Shown: positions 21,501 through 33,696 of the stretch, one piece after another
Position numbering within the stretch: the stretch's first letter is position 1
Layout of the letters: each line of letters begins with the position of its first letter
Assembly: GCF_036884655.1 (NCBI RefSeq)
Contig: NC_088337.1
Span: forward strand, 30,409,001-30,473,000
Source of the DNA: Musa acuminata AAA Group
Lineage: Eukaryota > Streptophyta > Magnoliopsida > Zingiberales > Musaceae
Reading direction: 5' to 3'
DNA: 64,000 bases
The notes under the pieces: generated by a model
What the model saw: only the letters and a program-made list of their open reading frames with translations
What the model was told of the DNA's origin: nothing
The model's database searches: none
Program-made: the position numbers and the translations under genes

Positions 21501-24500
21501 TCAGTGGAGTGAAACTGAGTCGTGCTCAGAGAACGGCCGAATGAACGCGGAACCCATCTGCCAGATCTTAAGCGACTTGGCCGTGACATCGACTCCGGTG
21601 GCGTTGTTGAAGAGGAAAAGCCGTCCCCCGCCGTAGGTTGCGCTGGTTGGGTATACACGTGATGTGATGCATGTCCTTCCTCCTTGTGCAAAGCTCTCTA
21701 TGACAGAGTGATCCACCTGAAACCATTGTAGCAGTCATTCATAAGCTTAAGCTGATTCGTGAGACAGCATTTAATATATCTACGTGCCAACAAAGCAAAT
21801 TACTTACTAGTATGCGTACTGATAAGGTTTCACCATCAAGCACCGGAACCAAGCTTCCATACACCCTCTTGACGATGTCAGCTGCCTCGGATGACCTGCG
21901 TTTCCGAGATTGCAAACTTAGCTTGTTGTTTGACTCAAGTGCGAGAGAACAAGAAGAGCAGGGTGGCGTGCATGCCTGAGCTCGTCATGGCAGAAGTGAG
22001 TGCTGATGCTGCCATCAGTGCTTCTCACGAAGTAGAAATAAACAGCAGTCTGCTCCGACAGATCGTCGTCGGCCAGCACGAGCAGGCCGAACGGGCCGAG
22101 CACGCCCCTTCCGGCGGCGCCGCCGCTCGTGCTACAGTTGTACCCCACCGCGGCGTCGACCGCGCCGGCCAAGGCCGACTTGTTGACCCCGAACTCGGCC
22201 ACGATGTCCACCTGCATCATTCGTAAGATTACAATCATCCAATGGAAATAAGGAACCCGAAGCACGACCGATGGAGTTTAAGCTACCTGCGTGGCCGTGC
22301 CGACGTCCAAGGGAACGACGGAGCCGGCGGGGATGCTGATGTTGCTGAACTCTTGGCTGCCCGACCTCAGCGTCTCCACGTCGTCCACCGGCCACTGTAG
22401 GAGGTTGCTTTCTGTCTTCTGGTCGAAGAGAACCGTCCTCGGAATGGTCTGCAAACACATGTTGGGACCGTCATCACTACACGCTAAATGTGATTCGTGG
22501 ACTGCGAATGGCCACGTTGCTTCCAGGAAGCACAAGAAGAAGCCACCAAAGATTAGAACAAGAAAGTTACTACGACGCGTTTGTCGACGAGGCTTCTGCT
22601 AGTCGGTGGCGGCAGCATTGACATATATTATAAATCATCGTATTATTCATGTGATTCAGAAAGTTGGAGGTCAGTCAGCGGGCTCATAATTACCTATTGT
22701 TGAGGAGTATCCAACCAATCAAGTCTGCGAGATCTCATACAGGATTCAGAATCTTAGCTACGTGTAACTTCCTTACTTCTATCTGATTTGGTTTAGCCAC
22801 AATGGGCCTATATTCTCGCGCCACTTAAATCTCCTCCCTTTTCCCCCAACTTCTCTGCACAATTATTGGTGTACGTTAAGCTGTTATAGTTAGTCAAACT
22901 CATGTTGAATGGTCCAACATGTTGGCTCCACAGGCAGGCGTGGCAGAGCCACGAGATGACTTTACATGGGAAGGTCCGCCCACGTGAATAGGATTACGTA
23001 TGAGAAGTCCATCTCACCATTCGAAACACTGATCCATGAATTGTTCTCCGTAGCTGTATCTTTCTGATGACTTCTCTTCCTTCCTTTTATTCCGAGTTAA
23101 AAATGAATTGTCTTTTCTTGTGGTAAATGGAAGATTAGGTGAGGTGACTCGATTGATTACCTGAAGGGAGGCCCAGCCCTTCCGGAGATCGGTGCGCTCG
23201 CTGTCGGTCTCCCCGATCCACCCCCACAGGACTCGGCGTTGCTTCACCGGGTCGTAGAACGTCTTGGACGCGTAGAACATGCCGTAGTCGTACCGCAGGC
23301 CGATCCCCACGTCCTTCTCGGGGTCGTCCGGCACCCACGCGTTGGTGGCCGCCTCGTAAGTGCCGATGGCGTAGTAGTCGTGCCTGTCGTCGTCCATGCT
23401 CGCCTTCAGCACGTGCTTCATCCCCGGCCCCGTCGCCGCCGACGTGTCCAGCCCCGTCGCTGACTCGGTCGACACCGGGTAGAAGTCCACGCACTCCCAC
23501 ATCCCGGTCCCGGCCACCGAGTGGAGCACGCCGGGGAGGAGCTCGTAGCTCAGGAAGTCGGACGTCCGGTACACCAGAGCGATCCCGGCGTGGCGCTGCG
23601 AGTCGTTCTTCGACCCGATGGCTATGCGCCAGGCCGACTCGGAGGGGACGTACCAGGCCGTGGTGGGGTCGCGGAAGTCCTTTGGGGCGATCCCCGGTGG
23701 GGGAACCAGCACCGGGTTTGACTCGGATTTGACCCACGTTAGCAGGAGCGGGTCATCCTGGTCGGCCGGGAAGGCGAGATTCTGCACCTGCACCAACTCG
23801 GCGGTCGACCCGGTGTAGAGCATGGCGAGGCGGCCGTCGGGGAGGATGGTGGCAGAGCCGGTCCAGACGCCGTTGGCGTCGTACCAATGGTCAGGAACCA
23901 TGGCGATGGGAAGATAGAACCAGTGCACGAGATCGAGCGATACAGCGTGCCCCCACGTAATGTTGCCCCACACCGCCGAGGCCGGATTGTATTGGTAGAA
24001 CAGGTGGTACCATCCCCTGTAGTACGTCGGCCCTGCCAGAGGAAGCCATGGTCAATCAACAGCAATCTCAAATGGATCAGAAAACACAAAGCTCTTATAT
24101 GTCTCTGCTCACTCACCATTGGGATCTGTTGACAGTCACAACGAGTAGCCCATGAGAACCAATCCAGCAAGAAAGAGGCACAGGTCAGGAAAACATTCCG
24201 GGATAAAGAAGAAGATGATGACTATGCTGTATTAAGATGTAGGAGGAGATGTTGACCATTCATCCAATTCTTCTGAGGTTGGAAATGGAAGGCAGTGCGC
24301 TGCCAAAGGAGCATGGAGTTGGTCCAGGGGTAGGACGGCGAGGAGCCGAGGAGCCCCATGGAGGATTTCTCCGACACGCCCTCGGCGGGGCCTCTGGAGA
24401 TTCGTCGGCTCGGTTCCGACGCTCCATTTCCAGGTAAATCGGTCCGGCGAGAGCCACTCGAGCTGTAGGACGCGAATGCGGCGACGCACAGAATCAGCGC

Positions 24501-24611
24501 CGCCGAGGCGGCAAACGCGAGCACCGGTAAGTATTTCTTCCTTGATGTCGGAGTCGCGGCGGGATGGTCAGGGTGGAGAAGAGGGGGATATGCGCAAGAA
24601 TCGGCAGCCAT
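21501..24611 (-). CDS. VIN: Vacuolar acid invertase (beta-fructofuranosidase, GH32)
   Basis: Exons (minus): 24257-24611, 24117-24125, 23161-24032, 22287-22448, 21976-22211, 21808-21895, 21501-21716. They total 1938 nt, 645 aa. The enzyme hydrolyses sucrose to glucose and fructose in the vacuole. A signal anchor lies at about 27-48 ([20 protein letters not shown]) after a cytosolic N-tail, as in vacuolar-type precursors. GH32 residues are intact: WMNDPNG at 116-122 (nucleophile D119), FRDP at 241-244 (D243), and WECVDF at 300-305 (acid/base E301). Val after WEC, not Pro, marks the acid vacuolar class rather than the cell-wall class. The 9-nt exon encodes the DPN core, a hallmark of plant invertase genes. 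The intron after exon 5 starts with GC instead of GT. TATAAATA is at 24698-24705. Confidence 0.96.
24117..24125 (-). other. 9-nt mini-exon of invertase
   Basis: Minus-strand sequence CAACAG|ATCCCAATG|GTGAGT. Together with flanking split codons it encodes the DPN of NDPNG. Skipping it would delete the catalytic nucleophile in frame. Confidence 0.93.
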
Positions 24612-24697
24612 GGCGGCGGCGGCGGCGGGGGGGAGGGGGAATAGAGGAAACGAAGCAGGGGAGATGAACGAGGGAAGAGACCGGGGGGTTGGTTGCG

Positions 24698-24705
24698 TAT
24701 TTATA
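24698..24705 (-). promoter_or_regulatory. TATA box of invertase
   Basis: TATAAATA on the minus strand, 87 bases upstream of the ATG at 24609-24611. Confidence 0.7.
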
Positions 24706-26764
24706 GCAAGAGATTGTTTCTATTCTTGTGCTGCATTTAATGTAAAGATATGCGAAAACTTGCGATTTGTATGTCGTAAGTGCACATGCTAAACACGTGG
24801 ATAGGATTAGTGAAGCAAGGCTACTAACAGCACATTTTTCTTTAGGCGAATTATTTGAAAAAAAAAATTCTTTTTTGCTTTTTCAAAAAGTGTATTTTTT
24901 TTTTACAAATTCCTCGCATTTCAAATAATATAAAAAAAAAACTAAAAATGGATATATTACAAATGTTTTTATCATTATAATAAAAATATTATAAAATTTA
25001 TTTAAAAATATTATAAATGACATAAATTGACTCATTGTCTCAACCAAACCAATTTCAAGCGTAAGAATTTAATATTGTTAATGGTCTACTATAAAATAGA
25101 CATATCATGCTGTTTATAGTATTTTCTTATAGTTTTATATTATTTTCAACATATCAATAAACACATTATAATGCTATTAAAAAAAAACCAAAATTAACCC
25201 AAGTGAAAGCACTATAATGATTCATCTATTTAGATCTAATGAAAATAATAAAAAAATAAGAATAATTATTAAAGAAGCTTTATTGAAGAAACCTTATTGA
25301 ATAATTAAAAAGGTTTAAATACATTAACATGTCCCTCTCCTATTTATACAGATTAAGACGAAGGATTTTCCTCAACAGAATTGAGGATGGAGGATTTTCC
25401 TCAGAATAAAGATTTTCTCATATAATTGAGAAAATCTTATCTTCTATCAGGATCAACGTATCCATAAGGTATCTCCAAAACTAACAAAAAAATATATCAT
25501 TAAGATTGATATAAGTATTTTCAGTATTATATGAAATAGGGGCATCACTCGAATAAAAACGAAATAAAAAATACCTTTTAGAAAAAAAAAATAAAAATAG
25601 ACTTTTGTTCAGATAAATCACTCCATTTTTTTTAACTAGAAGTAAATAAAAAATAATAGAAAGTGATATCAGAAAATAAAAAAAATGCAATGAAGATAAC
25701 AAAAGCATTTTGTCAACGTCTAATAAATTGTATAGCCTTGATTTAAACGATTTAAATATTAGGTTGTAAGAACGAAATGCTTAAAAGAAGAAGAAAAAGA
25801 GATTACGCCAACAACACACCAACCCAGGAAATGGAAGCTTCAAAGAAAGCTCTTGAAGTTTGACCAGTCATAAGAGCAGAGACCAAGTCAAGCAAATTAG
25901 TAACCTATAATAGAACATGGTTTCTTACTTGTTGAAATTTTCTTTAAATTATTTTGGTTTGAGTCAATCTATCTAAGATTGCTGTGTATGGAGATTCAAG
26001 ACAATCCTACTCCAAAACCTTTTTATCTTATTAAATGATGAGACAAATATCCCTACATCTTATTATTATAATTTTCTTTAAGACTTGTTAGTACTTTCTT
26101 TGGCCAGTGTCTCATAAAGACAAAAAATCTTAGTATGAAAATGAACCCATATGAAAGAATAAAATTCTAAAAATATAAAAAAAAAATAGTTTGGATGATC
26201 TTAAGTTCTCTCTAGGATATCTAAAAAGACATTTTGTAGAATTTTTAGTGAAAGAAAATATATAAAAAGGAATCATACCTGAGAAAAATATATATTTTTT
26301 TCTATCACATTGATGACTTTTTAGTATAATTTATTATTATTAGTCTTTGAATAATATTATTGATTTAGAGTTTTTCTCCACATTCTCCCAATGCTAATTA
26401 TATTTAAATTATATATATGTGTGTGTATATATATGTATTATATTCCTTCGCTGGAGTTATATGGCATCAAGCGGTGCTAAAAGCATCTTTGTCATTACCA
26501 ACCTCACACCCACTTCGTGTTTCTGCTTTGTAGGACAGAATTATATCCGACATGAAACCCCTCCATGGACATTCCATGTGACAAGTCCTTGGCCTATCAT
26601 CATGGTTCCTACCTGTGAAACTTGATACCGATGCATCGAGGCCATCCCATGCAATCATTAATTTACGATCCATTATTGCACAACACATGCATTTGGCATC
26701 CCTTCTGTTCATCAATCAGGGAGGAGAGAGCGGAGAGCGTGACTTGAGATGATTAAGGAATCAG

Positions 26765-26770
<6 letters not shown>

Positions 26771-26826
<56 letters not shown>
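26771..26826. repeat. (CT)28 microsatellite
   Basis: Uninterrupted CT dinucleotide repeat of 56 bases. Confidence 0.98.
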
Positions 26827-26830
<4 letters not shown>

Positions 26831-27273
26831 AGAGCAATGGCAGTAATAATCATCCTTGTATAATGCATGTCAGTATCTTAGCCTAGTCAGGGGTTACATA
26901 ATGTATTAGGTGACAAAAGAAAAATCACATCATTAGCCTCTATTATTGTTGTTCCTGACGTGTCTATCTAATTCATTCAAATGAGAGACGAAAAGGATGT
27001 GGCAAACACAAGGCGTACGTATATGGATCGATGTTGTCAATGAGTTCTTCGGATGCACGCCAGTAATCACATACCACAAGCCAATGAGATGTTAGTAGCA
27101 TCGAGTAGCACACCACATGTCACGTGCACTGACATACGAAGCCATAAACTATGGGCAATAATGCACCAATTTCCCAGACATCAAGGATGAAACACCAGGA
27201 AGAATGTTGGTGACTCACAACAATAGCATCAGTGGAGACCACGGTCGAGTATTCTGCATCTTTGAATTGAATC

Positions 27274-27277
<4 letters not shown>

Positions 27278-27313
<36 letters not shown>
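27278..27313. repeat. (GA)n microsatellite, about 36 bases
   Basis: Uninterrupted GA/AG run, complementary to the CT tract 450 bases to the left. Confidence 0.97.
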
Positions 27314-27314
<1 letters not shown>

Positions 27315-28021
27315 GCACAGTTGAGGTGGAGGCCTGTCTCCCGTGGAGACATGAATCATTCAAGCAGCAGAGACGACAAGGGAGAGGGATAAGGTAAGGG
27401 AAGGGAGGCACCAAACACTCGTCTTGGCTTCCCACATGGCCACATGCACCAACCAGTCCTTGTGACAGTCGAAGAATCCATGCCACCATGCTATCCCTGC
27501 AAAGCTCCACCAATCTGACTCGCACCTCACATGCAACTGCAACAACATAGATATGACAACTCACACACACACACACGCTAGAAGCTCATTCAAATTTAAC
27601 CTAATTTTTTTCGTAATCGATTAAGACGAATCTTACCAATAAAACCTCTCCGAAGCTTTAAGTCAATCCATAAGTCAGAATAAGTCGGACTTAAAATACT
27701 TAGTGTCTTGAGATATACTTGCATATCTTTTGTTAAAGCAAACAATTGGGACCATTATAATAATAAGATGATATAATCGTTCTCTACATGGCATGAGACT
27801 GTGTGACGATGCTGAGGTGACAATAGATGATCAACTAGATGGTTTTATTATATCAACTAGGTGGCTCCAATGTGTCAACCATGTCAAGTTGATATATTCC
27901 CCGTCTAGAGTCAATATGTCGATCGAGCAAAGCTTGTTGATTAATCACACGGAGCTGATGTGTCCTCCATATGGAGTAAACGTATCGACCAAATGGAATC
28001 GAGTTATCTTATTTTTCACAC

Positions 28022-28043
28022 ATATATATATATATATATATAT
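28022..28043. repeat. (AT)n microsatellite, 22 bases
   Basis: Uninterrupted AT repeat in AT-rich intergenic DNA. Confidence 0.95.
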
Positions 28044-28427
28044 GTCATATTTATATTTTAAAAAATAATAAAAAGGTTGAACATAAATTGATGTGAATGG
28101 CATTTGTGTGAAAACGACACAATATAGACATATTACCTAGCGAAAATACAACGCCAACGTAGGATGACCATTGATATCCTGTGGCCTCAGATTTCTTAAC
28201 CTTACTCGTTTCGCCCACCTACATTTGCATGCCTAGTTGAGGACATGGCTTCCATCAAGTTGTACTTTTTTTTTCTTTCAAACAACTATGCATGATCAAC
28301 CAAAATAAATTAGATTAAAATTCTCATTAATTAATTTTTACACCCCTTTGGTCACCGTAAGCAATCGGAACGAGTTTTTCAATTAAAGTGAGAATATCCA
28401 AAATATAATTGGTAAAACCCTCCTAAG

Positions 28428-28430
<3 letters not shown>

Positions 28431-28472
<42 letters not shown>
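28431..28472. repeat. (TA)21 microsatellite
   Basis: Uninterrupted TA repeat of 42 bases. Confidence 0.97.
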
Positions 28473-28475
<3 letters not shown>

Positions 28476-30393
28476 AAGTTAAAATAATCAATCCTTCTGA
28501 GGAGATTTGGTCAGATTGGAAGATGGTCTGATAGTTAAAAGTTGATCATTATTATTTTTTAATGTTATCTCAATTTTGACTATTTATTTCTCTATTTCTC
28601 TCTCTCATTTTTATTCTACAATTGAAACTTTGTATCTTGTGAGGTGTCTGACTCGATAAAGGTCGCAATCGCTTTCGAAACATTATTGTCGCTAGTTTTT
28701 TATTCTTTTGAACTAAGTAGAAACAATGCCAAACACTATAACTACTCGGTCAAAGAGTTTTATCTTTCGCTTATGATAGCTACCATGCTTCTTCGCTAAA
28801 CCATAAATGACATGGCTCATCGACCTTCCGATTTTAAGAAAATTATATATATTTTTTCTTGATCTCATACTAATTCTCATATTTTCTTAATTTGTAAACC
28901 AAGTTTTAACCTTCAATCAAATTGCTTTTTTTCGAAAAAACAAAAACAAACACACACACTAATCAATCGGATGTGACTGTGGTCGGGTCTCTTAAAGACA
29001 TGCCAAACCATAGCAGTGTCTTCTGAACTGACCGAAGAAACCGAGTTGAGTTATAAGCTTAGTAGCCCCGACGGTATCTGACTGATTCGTATCTCCGCGT
29101 GTCAGCATAACATTGGAGCGAACTATGATTCCCATCTCAATAATGCAATACAATGATTGAAGCAACAATGACATCACAGTACTCTCGGCATGATGAAGAT
29201 AAATCCAAACCGTCAATCCAAAGGGTGGCAACAAATCAAAATAATGTGAGCTCTCCGACAACCCTGCGACCAATCGGAAAAGCCGACGCAGGATAAGCCG
29301 ACGGAACTGTGGAAGCGTGAACTCATCGATGATAATGAGGCTGCGACGCCGATGACGTGTAAAGGGTGGATGTGGCCCGTGGAGCCACCGATTACCTTGT
29401 GCGAGCGGGGAACACGTCTACGCTGGCGTGGATAAGCCTCGCTGGATTTCCTGTGGCCAGCTGAAGTGATCTGATCTCATGTGTCCTCCCTCCGATGGGA
29501 CCCCCGTCGTTTCTCGAACCGACTCGTCGGCTTTTTTGTCCGCATCAATTATTGAGATTGCTGGGCCCCCCCGTGTTTCAAAGGAGTCTTGCTGCCGACG
29601 GACATTGAACGTCGCATACACTCGGTGATTCTGACGGTTCCATTTCGATTATTATTAGAATATGTAATCAGAATTGAAATATAATAAGAAGATTCGAATT
29701 CTTTGCACCAATAATTCGGTTTCTCAGAGTGACCAAATTCTTAGATCGCAACATGATGTGTCATTCAACGTGGTTACGGGTCGTTTCTCCACAGAACACA
29801 TGTACTTGCATGTCAATTATTTGCATCAATAATTCGCATCAACCTCCATCAGTACAACAAATTATTGTGACAGGTCAATTGCTATGTACTGTTCCAATAG
29901 CCCACCATGTCTTCCAAACGCAATCTTTCTTCGGTTTTTCTCTGTTAAATATTGTAAACGCTATCCAATGAACTTATGAGCTTTCTCGTGAGGACGGGGA
30001 CGATTGGGGGGTTCGTGCTGACTCGACCTTCTTGTCTTCTTGTGCTGACTCGACATTCGTTGCACTTACCTGATTGATTTCGTTGCGTGTCCGTCCATCA
30101 AAACCCAATTCGAGCTTGATCCAATTCACAGATCGAATACCCAATCCAAGCCCATGAAGGCCCATGAATCGACGTAATTACAGAATTGATTTGGGACATA
30201 TTTATTATTCATTAGGAATTATTATTACTATGTATCTGATGGCACTTTTACCCGTGGCGGACTGTCACCCGCTCGTTTACCCTTGACGCAATTGAAGCCT
30301 TTGCGTCGAACGACGCGGGCCCCACCAGCAGACGGCTGTAGAAAACGTACCGAACTGCCGATCGCTTTCCCGACGGAGGACTTCCATCCGGCG

Positions 30394-33300
30394 ATGGGAA
30401 GCCACCAGGAAAGAGAGGAGAACGGAGGGGCGGCGGCGGAGGGGCAAGAGATCTCGGCGGCAGGATCCATCCATGGCTTCGAGTCCCTCCATCGCCTCCT
30501 CGAGGCGAATCTGAAGCCCCCGATCTTCCAGGTTTCGCTCTTCCTCTCCTCCCTACTGATTAGTTGCCGATGATTCTTGGATGCGGCACCGATACGGGAA
30601 GGCACGTTATCTGTGGATCTGCCCTCGCCGTTCTTAAAGCGATTCGTGAAGTTATATGTTTGCGAAAAAGGAAAAAGAAAAAGGAGAACTCGATGCTTAT
30701 GATTGCTGGGCTCTGCTTGTTTGTCTATCAAAAAGAGAATATGATCTTTACTTTTTCTTCGGTGAAGTCATGAGAGAATTGATCGGTTTTAACATGTGAT
30801 GCACTTGTTGCAATTGCGTTACAGGAAGTGAGCCGCTTGCTGCTGGGACTGAACTGTGGGCGCCCTCTCCAGCGGATTTCTTTGCCCATGGCTGCGACCA
30901 CTCTATCTGAAGCACATAATTTTGATTTGCAGGTACGATTGTTCTCCGTGGCCTTAGTTAATTTATCTTTTGCTTGGGTTTTTGTTACTAAAATCTGAAC
31001 CTTTATTACTAATTTCTTGACTTTCATTAAATATTTAAATACATACCTTTTTTCTGGATATTTTCTGCAAAATCCGGTTAGTCCAAACTCATAAAGCAAG
31101 AAAGAACTACTGCACACATAGTCAACCTTTCTGCTTCGAGAAAGACTTGAAGTATGTAGGAGAGAATCTTTATTGCTAATTTCTTGACTTTCATTAAATA
31201 TTTAAATTCATATCTTTTTTCTGGAAATTTTCTACAAAATCTGGTTAGTCCAAAATCATAAAACAAGAACCAACTGCTGCACATGTAGTCAATCTTTCTG
31301 GTTCGTGAAGTTGTATGGGAATGATACCGATGATGACTAGAACCTTCACCTGCAATAAAAAGTTAATTGTGATTTGGGATAAGCTTGTCAGCTTGACCAT
31401 AGTTAATAAGAGTGCCATCCCAACACAGTTTCCTGTAACCCCTTTTTCTTCTTGTTGTTTCCCTTAGATATCTATGGCTTGTTGAATTCAGGACATGCAA
31501 CATTGACTCGTTGGTTTTTTTAATTTTGACTACATGATATCTTCTTTTAGATTTTGTTTGAAGCCTCTGGATCTCCTTGGGTTGCATTAAGTTGTCAGAT
31601 TGCAAGATAACTTGCAATTGCCAAATTTTGTATAGCATCTATTCTGCTATTCAACCAAGAGGGTAATATGCAAAGGGATGAACGAAGTTATAATGTACGA
31701 AGAAGCTTATTTCTGGCATTGACAGTAACCATGAAGTACACATTTTGTACTTATGAACTGATGCTACAGAGTGTTTTGTGGCACGTACAAGGGTCATATA
31801 TTGAAAATATACCAAGTTTTCATTCTTACTCCACAGTCCACACTAGTGGTGCAATATATTATATTTCTAGTTATTACTTGGTCAAGAATGCACAGACAGT
31901 GGATTGGCATAGTCAAGAAAATTTAAGCAATGTTAACTATTCATTTGGTGTTATGCTGTCTGCTATAAGGTGTAATGGTCTGTTTGGTTCCCATTTTATT
32001 GGCTCTTAATTCTTTGAGTGCTTCAGGCAAGTACCCTGGACATTAGACTATCAAATTTGTCAATTGTATTGTATATCATCGTAAGCAGCCTCATGGTCTG
32101 ATTCTTTTTGTGCATTGTTATTCGCAGGCTTTTTGCTTCCATGCTGATGCAGAGTATTTGAGGCAACCACAAATTGTACGTGTTGGCCTCATCCAGAATT
32201 CTATCGCTCTTCCAACTACTGCACACATTGCAGACCAAAAGAATGCTCTCATGCAAAAGGTGAAACCCATGATTGATGCAGCTGGAGCATCTGATGTCAA
32301 TATATTATGCTTACAAGTAAGTTTTTTGTGCAGAAACTGATTGGATTAACTTTGGCATATTTAAGATAGAGGCTGTTTCATAAAATTAGACCACATATTG
32401 TTATGTACCTAGTTATTCTCATAACATCCTTTAGTAATGCTAACAATTTCTTTTAGTTAACCTCTAATCTAAAAAACAATCTATGGTCCTCCTCTTGTTT
32501 TGGATTCCATGTTTGGACGTTGTTTACACTAGGCTACTTATTTTTCTTGATCATGTTGTAATGTTATCCTTTCTTTAAGTTTGTGATTCATTTGACTAAA
32601 TCTCTGACTTTTTTTCTGATTTTTCCTGTTGTTCATGCCAAATAATGTTTTTCTCTCGCTGCCATTCATTTTGAATGCTTGTCCTTTAAGTGCAGGAGGC
32701 TTGGATGATGCCATTTGCTTTCTGTACTAGGGAGAAGAAATGGTGTGAATTTGCAGAGCCTGTTAATGGAGAATCGACTCAGTTTCTCCAAAAACTTGCG
32801 AGGAAATATAATATGGTCATCGTGAATCCTATTCTTGAAAGGGATGTAAACCACGGGGAAACCATTTGGAACACTGCTATTGTAATTGGAAACCATGGCA
32901 ATATCATTGGCATTCATAGAAAGGTTGGTTTCTTTGCTGCCATTAACATTGTTTATACTGTCAATTATATTCCTTTGTGCATTCTTATTATAGAAATATC
33001 ACATATTTTTAATTTTTTTAATCAGAATCACATTCCTAGAGTTGGGGATTTTAACGAGAGCACGTATTATATGGAAGGAAACACTGGGCACCCTGTGTTT
33101 GAAACAGCTTATGGAAAGATTGCAATAAACATCTGTTACGGAAGGCACCATCCCTTAAATTGGTTAGCTTTTGGGCTTAATGGAGCTGAGATTGTCTTCA
33201 ACCCTTCTGCAACTGTTGGGGAACTCAGTGAACCAATGTGGCCTATTGAGGTAGTTCCGAATATTTATTATTTTCTTGCTTTTTTGGTCTTGAATGTCTC

Positions 33301-33696
33301 TCATGATTCAACCACACTACAATTATGTTGCAGGCTCGGAATGCTGCCATCGCAAATAGTTATTTTGTTGGGTCAATTAATCGTGTTGGTACTGAAATAT
33401 TTCCTAATGCATTCACTTCTGGTGATGGGAAGCCTGAACATTCGGATTTTGGTCATTTCTATGGTTCTAGCCATTTTTCAGCACCAGATGCTTCTTGCAC
33501 CCCATCCCTTTCACGCTACAGAGATGGATTAATGGTTTCAGACATGGATCTGAACCTGTGCAGACAGTTAAAAGACAAATGGGGTTTCCGCATGACTGCA
33601 CGATATGAACTATATGCTGAAATGCTTTCTAAGTACCTAAAGCCTGATTTCACTCCACAGGTCATCGTTGATCCCATGTTGCAGAAGAGAAAATAA
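30394..33696 (+). CDS. PYD3: Beta-ureidopropionase (N-carbamoyl-beta-alanine amidohydrolase)
   Basis: Exons: 30394-30531, 30825-30932, 32128-32316, 32696-32923, 33026-33250, 33334-33696. They total 1251 nt, 416 aa, all joins phase 0 with GT-AG. The enzyme does the last step of reductive pyrimidine catabolism, turning N-carbamoyl-beta-alanine (or the thymine product) into beta-alanine, CO2 and ammonia. It belongs to the nitrilase superfamily. The triad is intact: E146 (LQEAW, at the exon 3/4 join), K221 (IHRK, last residue of exon 4), and C258 ([10 protein letters not shown]). The spacing matches human E119/K196/C233. The N-terminal helical part ([22 protein letters not shown]) is typical of the plant enzyme. 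An in-frame ATG at 30283 would add 37 residues; 30394 fits the family length better. This is the only supported plus-strand host gene here. Confidence 0.96.
31001..31307. repeat. Diverged tandem duplication in PYD3 intron 2
   Basis: The segment starting CTTTATTACTAATTTCTTGA at 31001 recurs at 31168 (CTTTATTGCTAATTTCTTGA) with the same order of motifs through GGTTAGTCCAAA and AGTCAA.CTTTCTG. Period 167 bases, with scattered substitutions. Confidence 0.88.

Larger units (their letters stand above)
24720..30393. other. Long intergenic region with microsatellites
   Basis: About 5.6 kb. 24.8-26.4 kb is very AT-rich with poly-A/T runs. 26.7-28.5 kb carries several microsatellites (listed separately). 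28.9-29.65 kb is GC-richer with no recognisable protein in either strand. The last few hundred bases form the PYD3 promoter and leader. Short open frames only. Confidence 0.55.

Noticed and set aside
24301..24312. TGCCAAAGGAG, resembling the start of miR399
   Set aside because: It is inside invertase exon 1, matches only the first bases, and no hairpin surrounds it.
30283..30393. Upstream in-frame ATG for PYD3
   Set aside because: It would add 37 residues not expected in this family; the ATG at 30394 gives the usual N-terminus. Kept as an alternative only.
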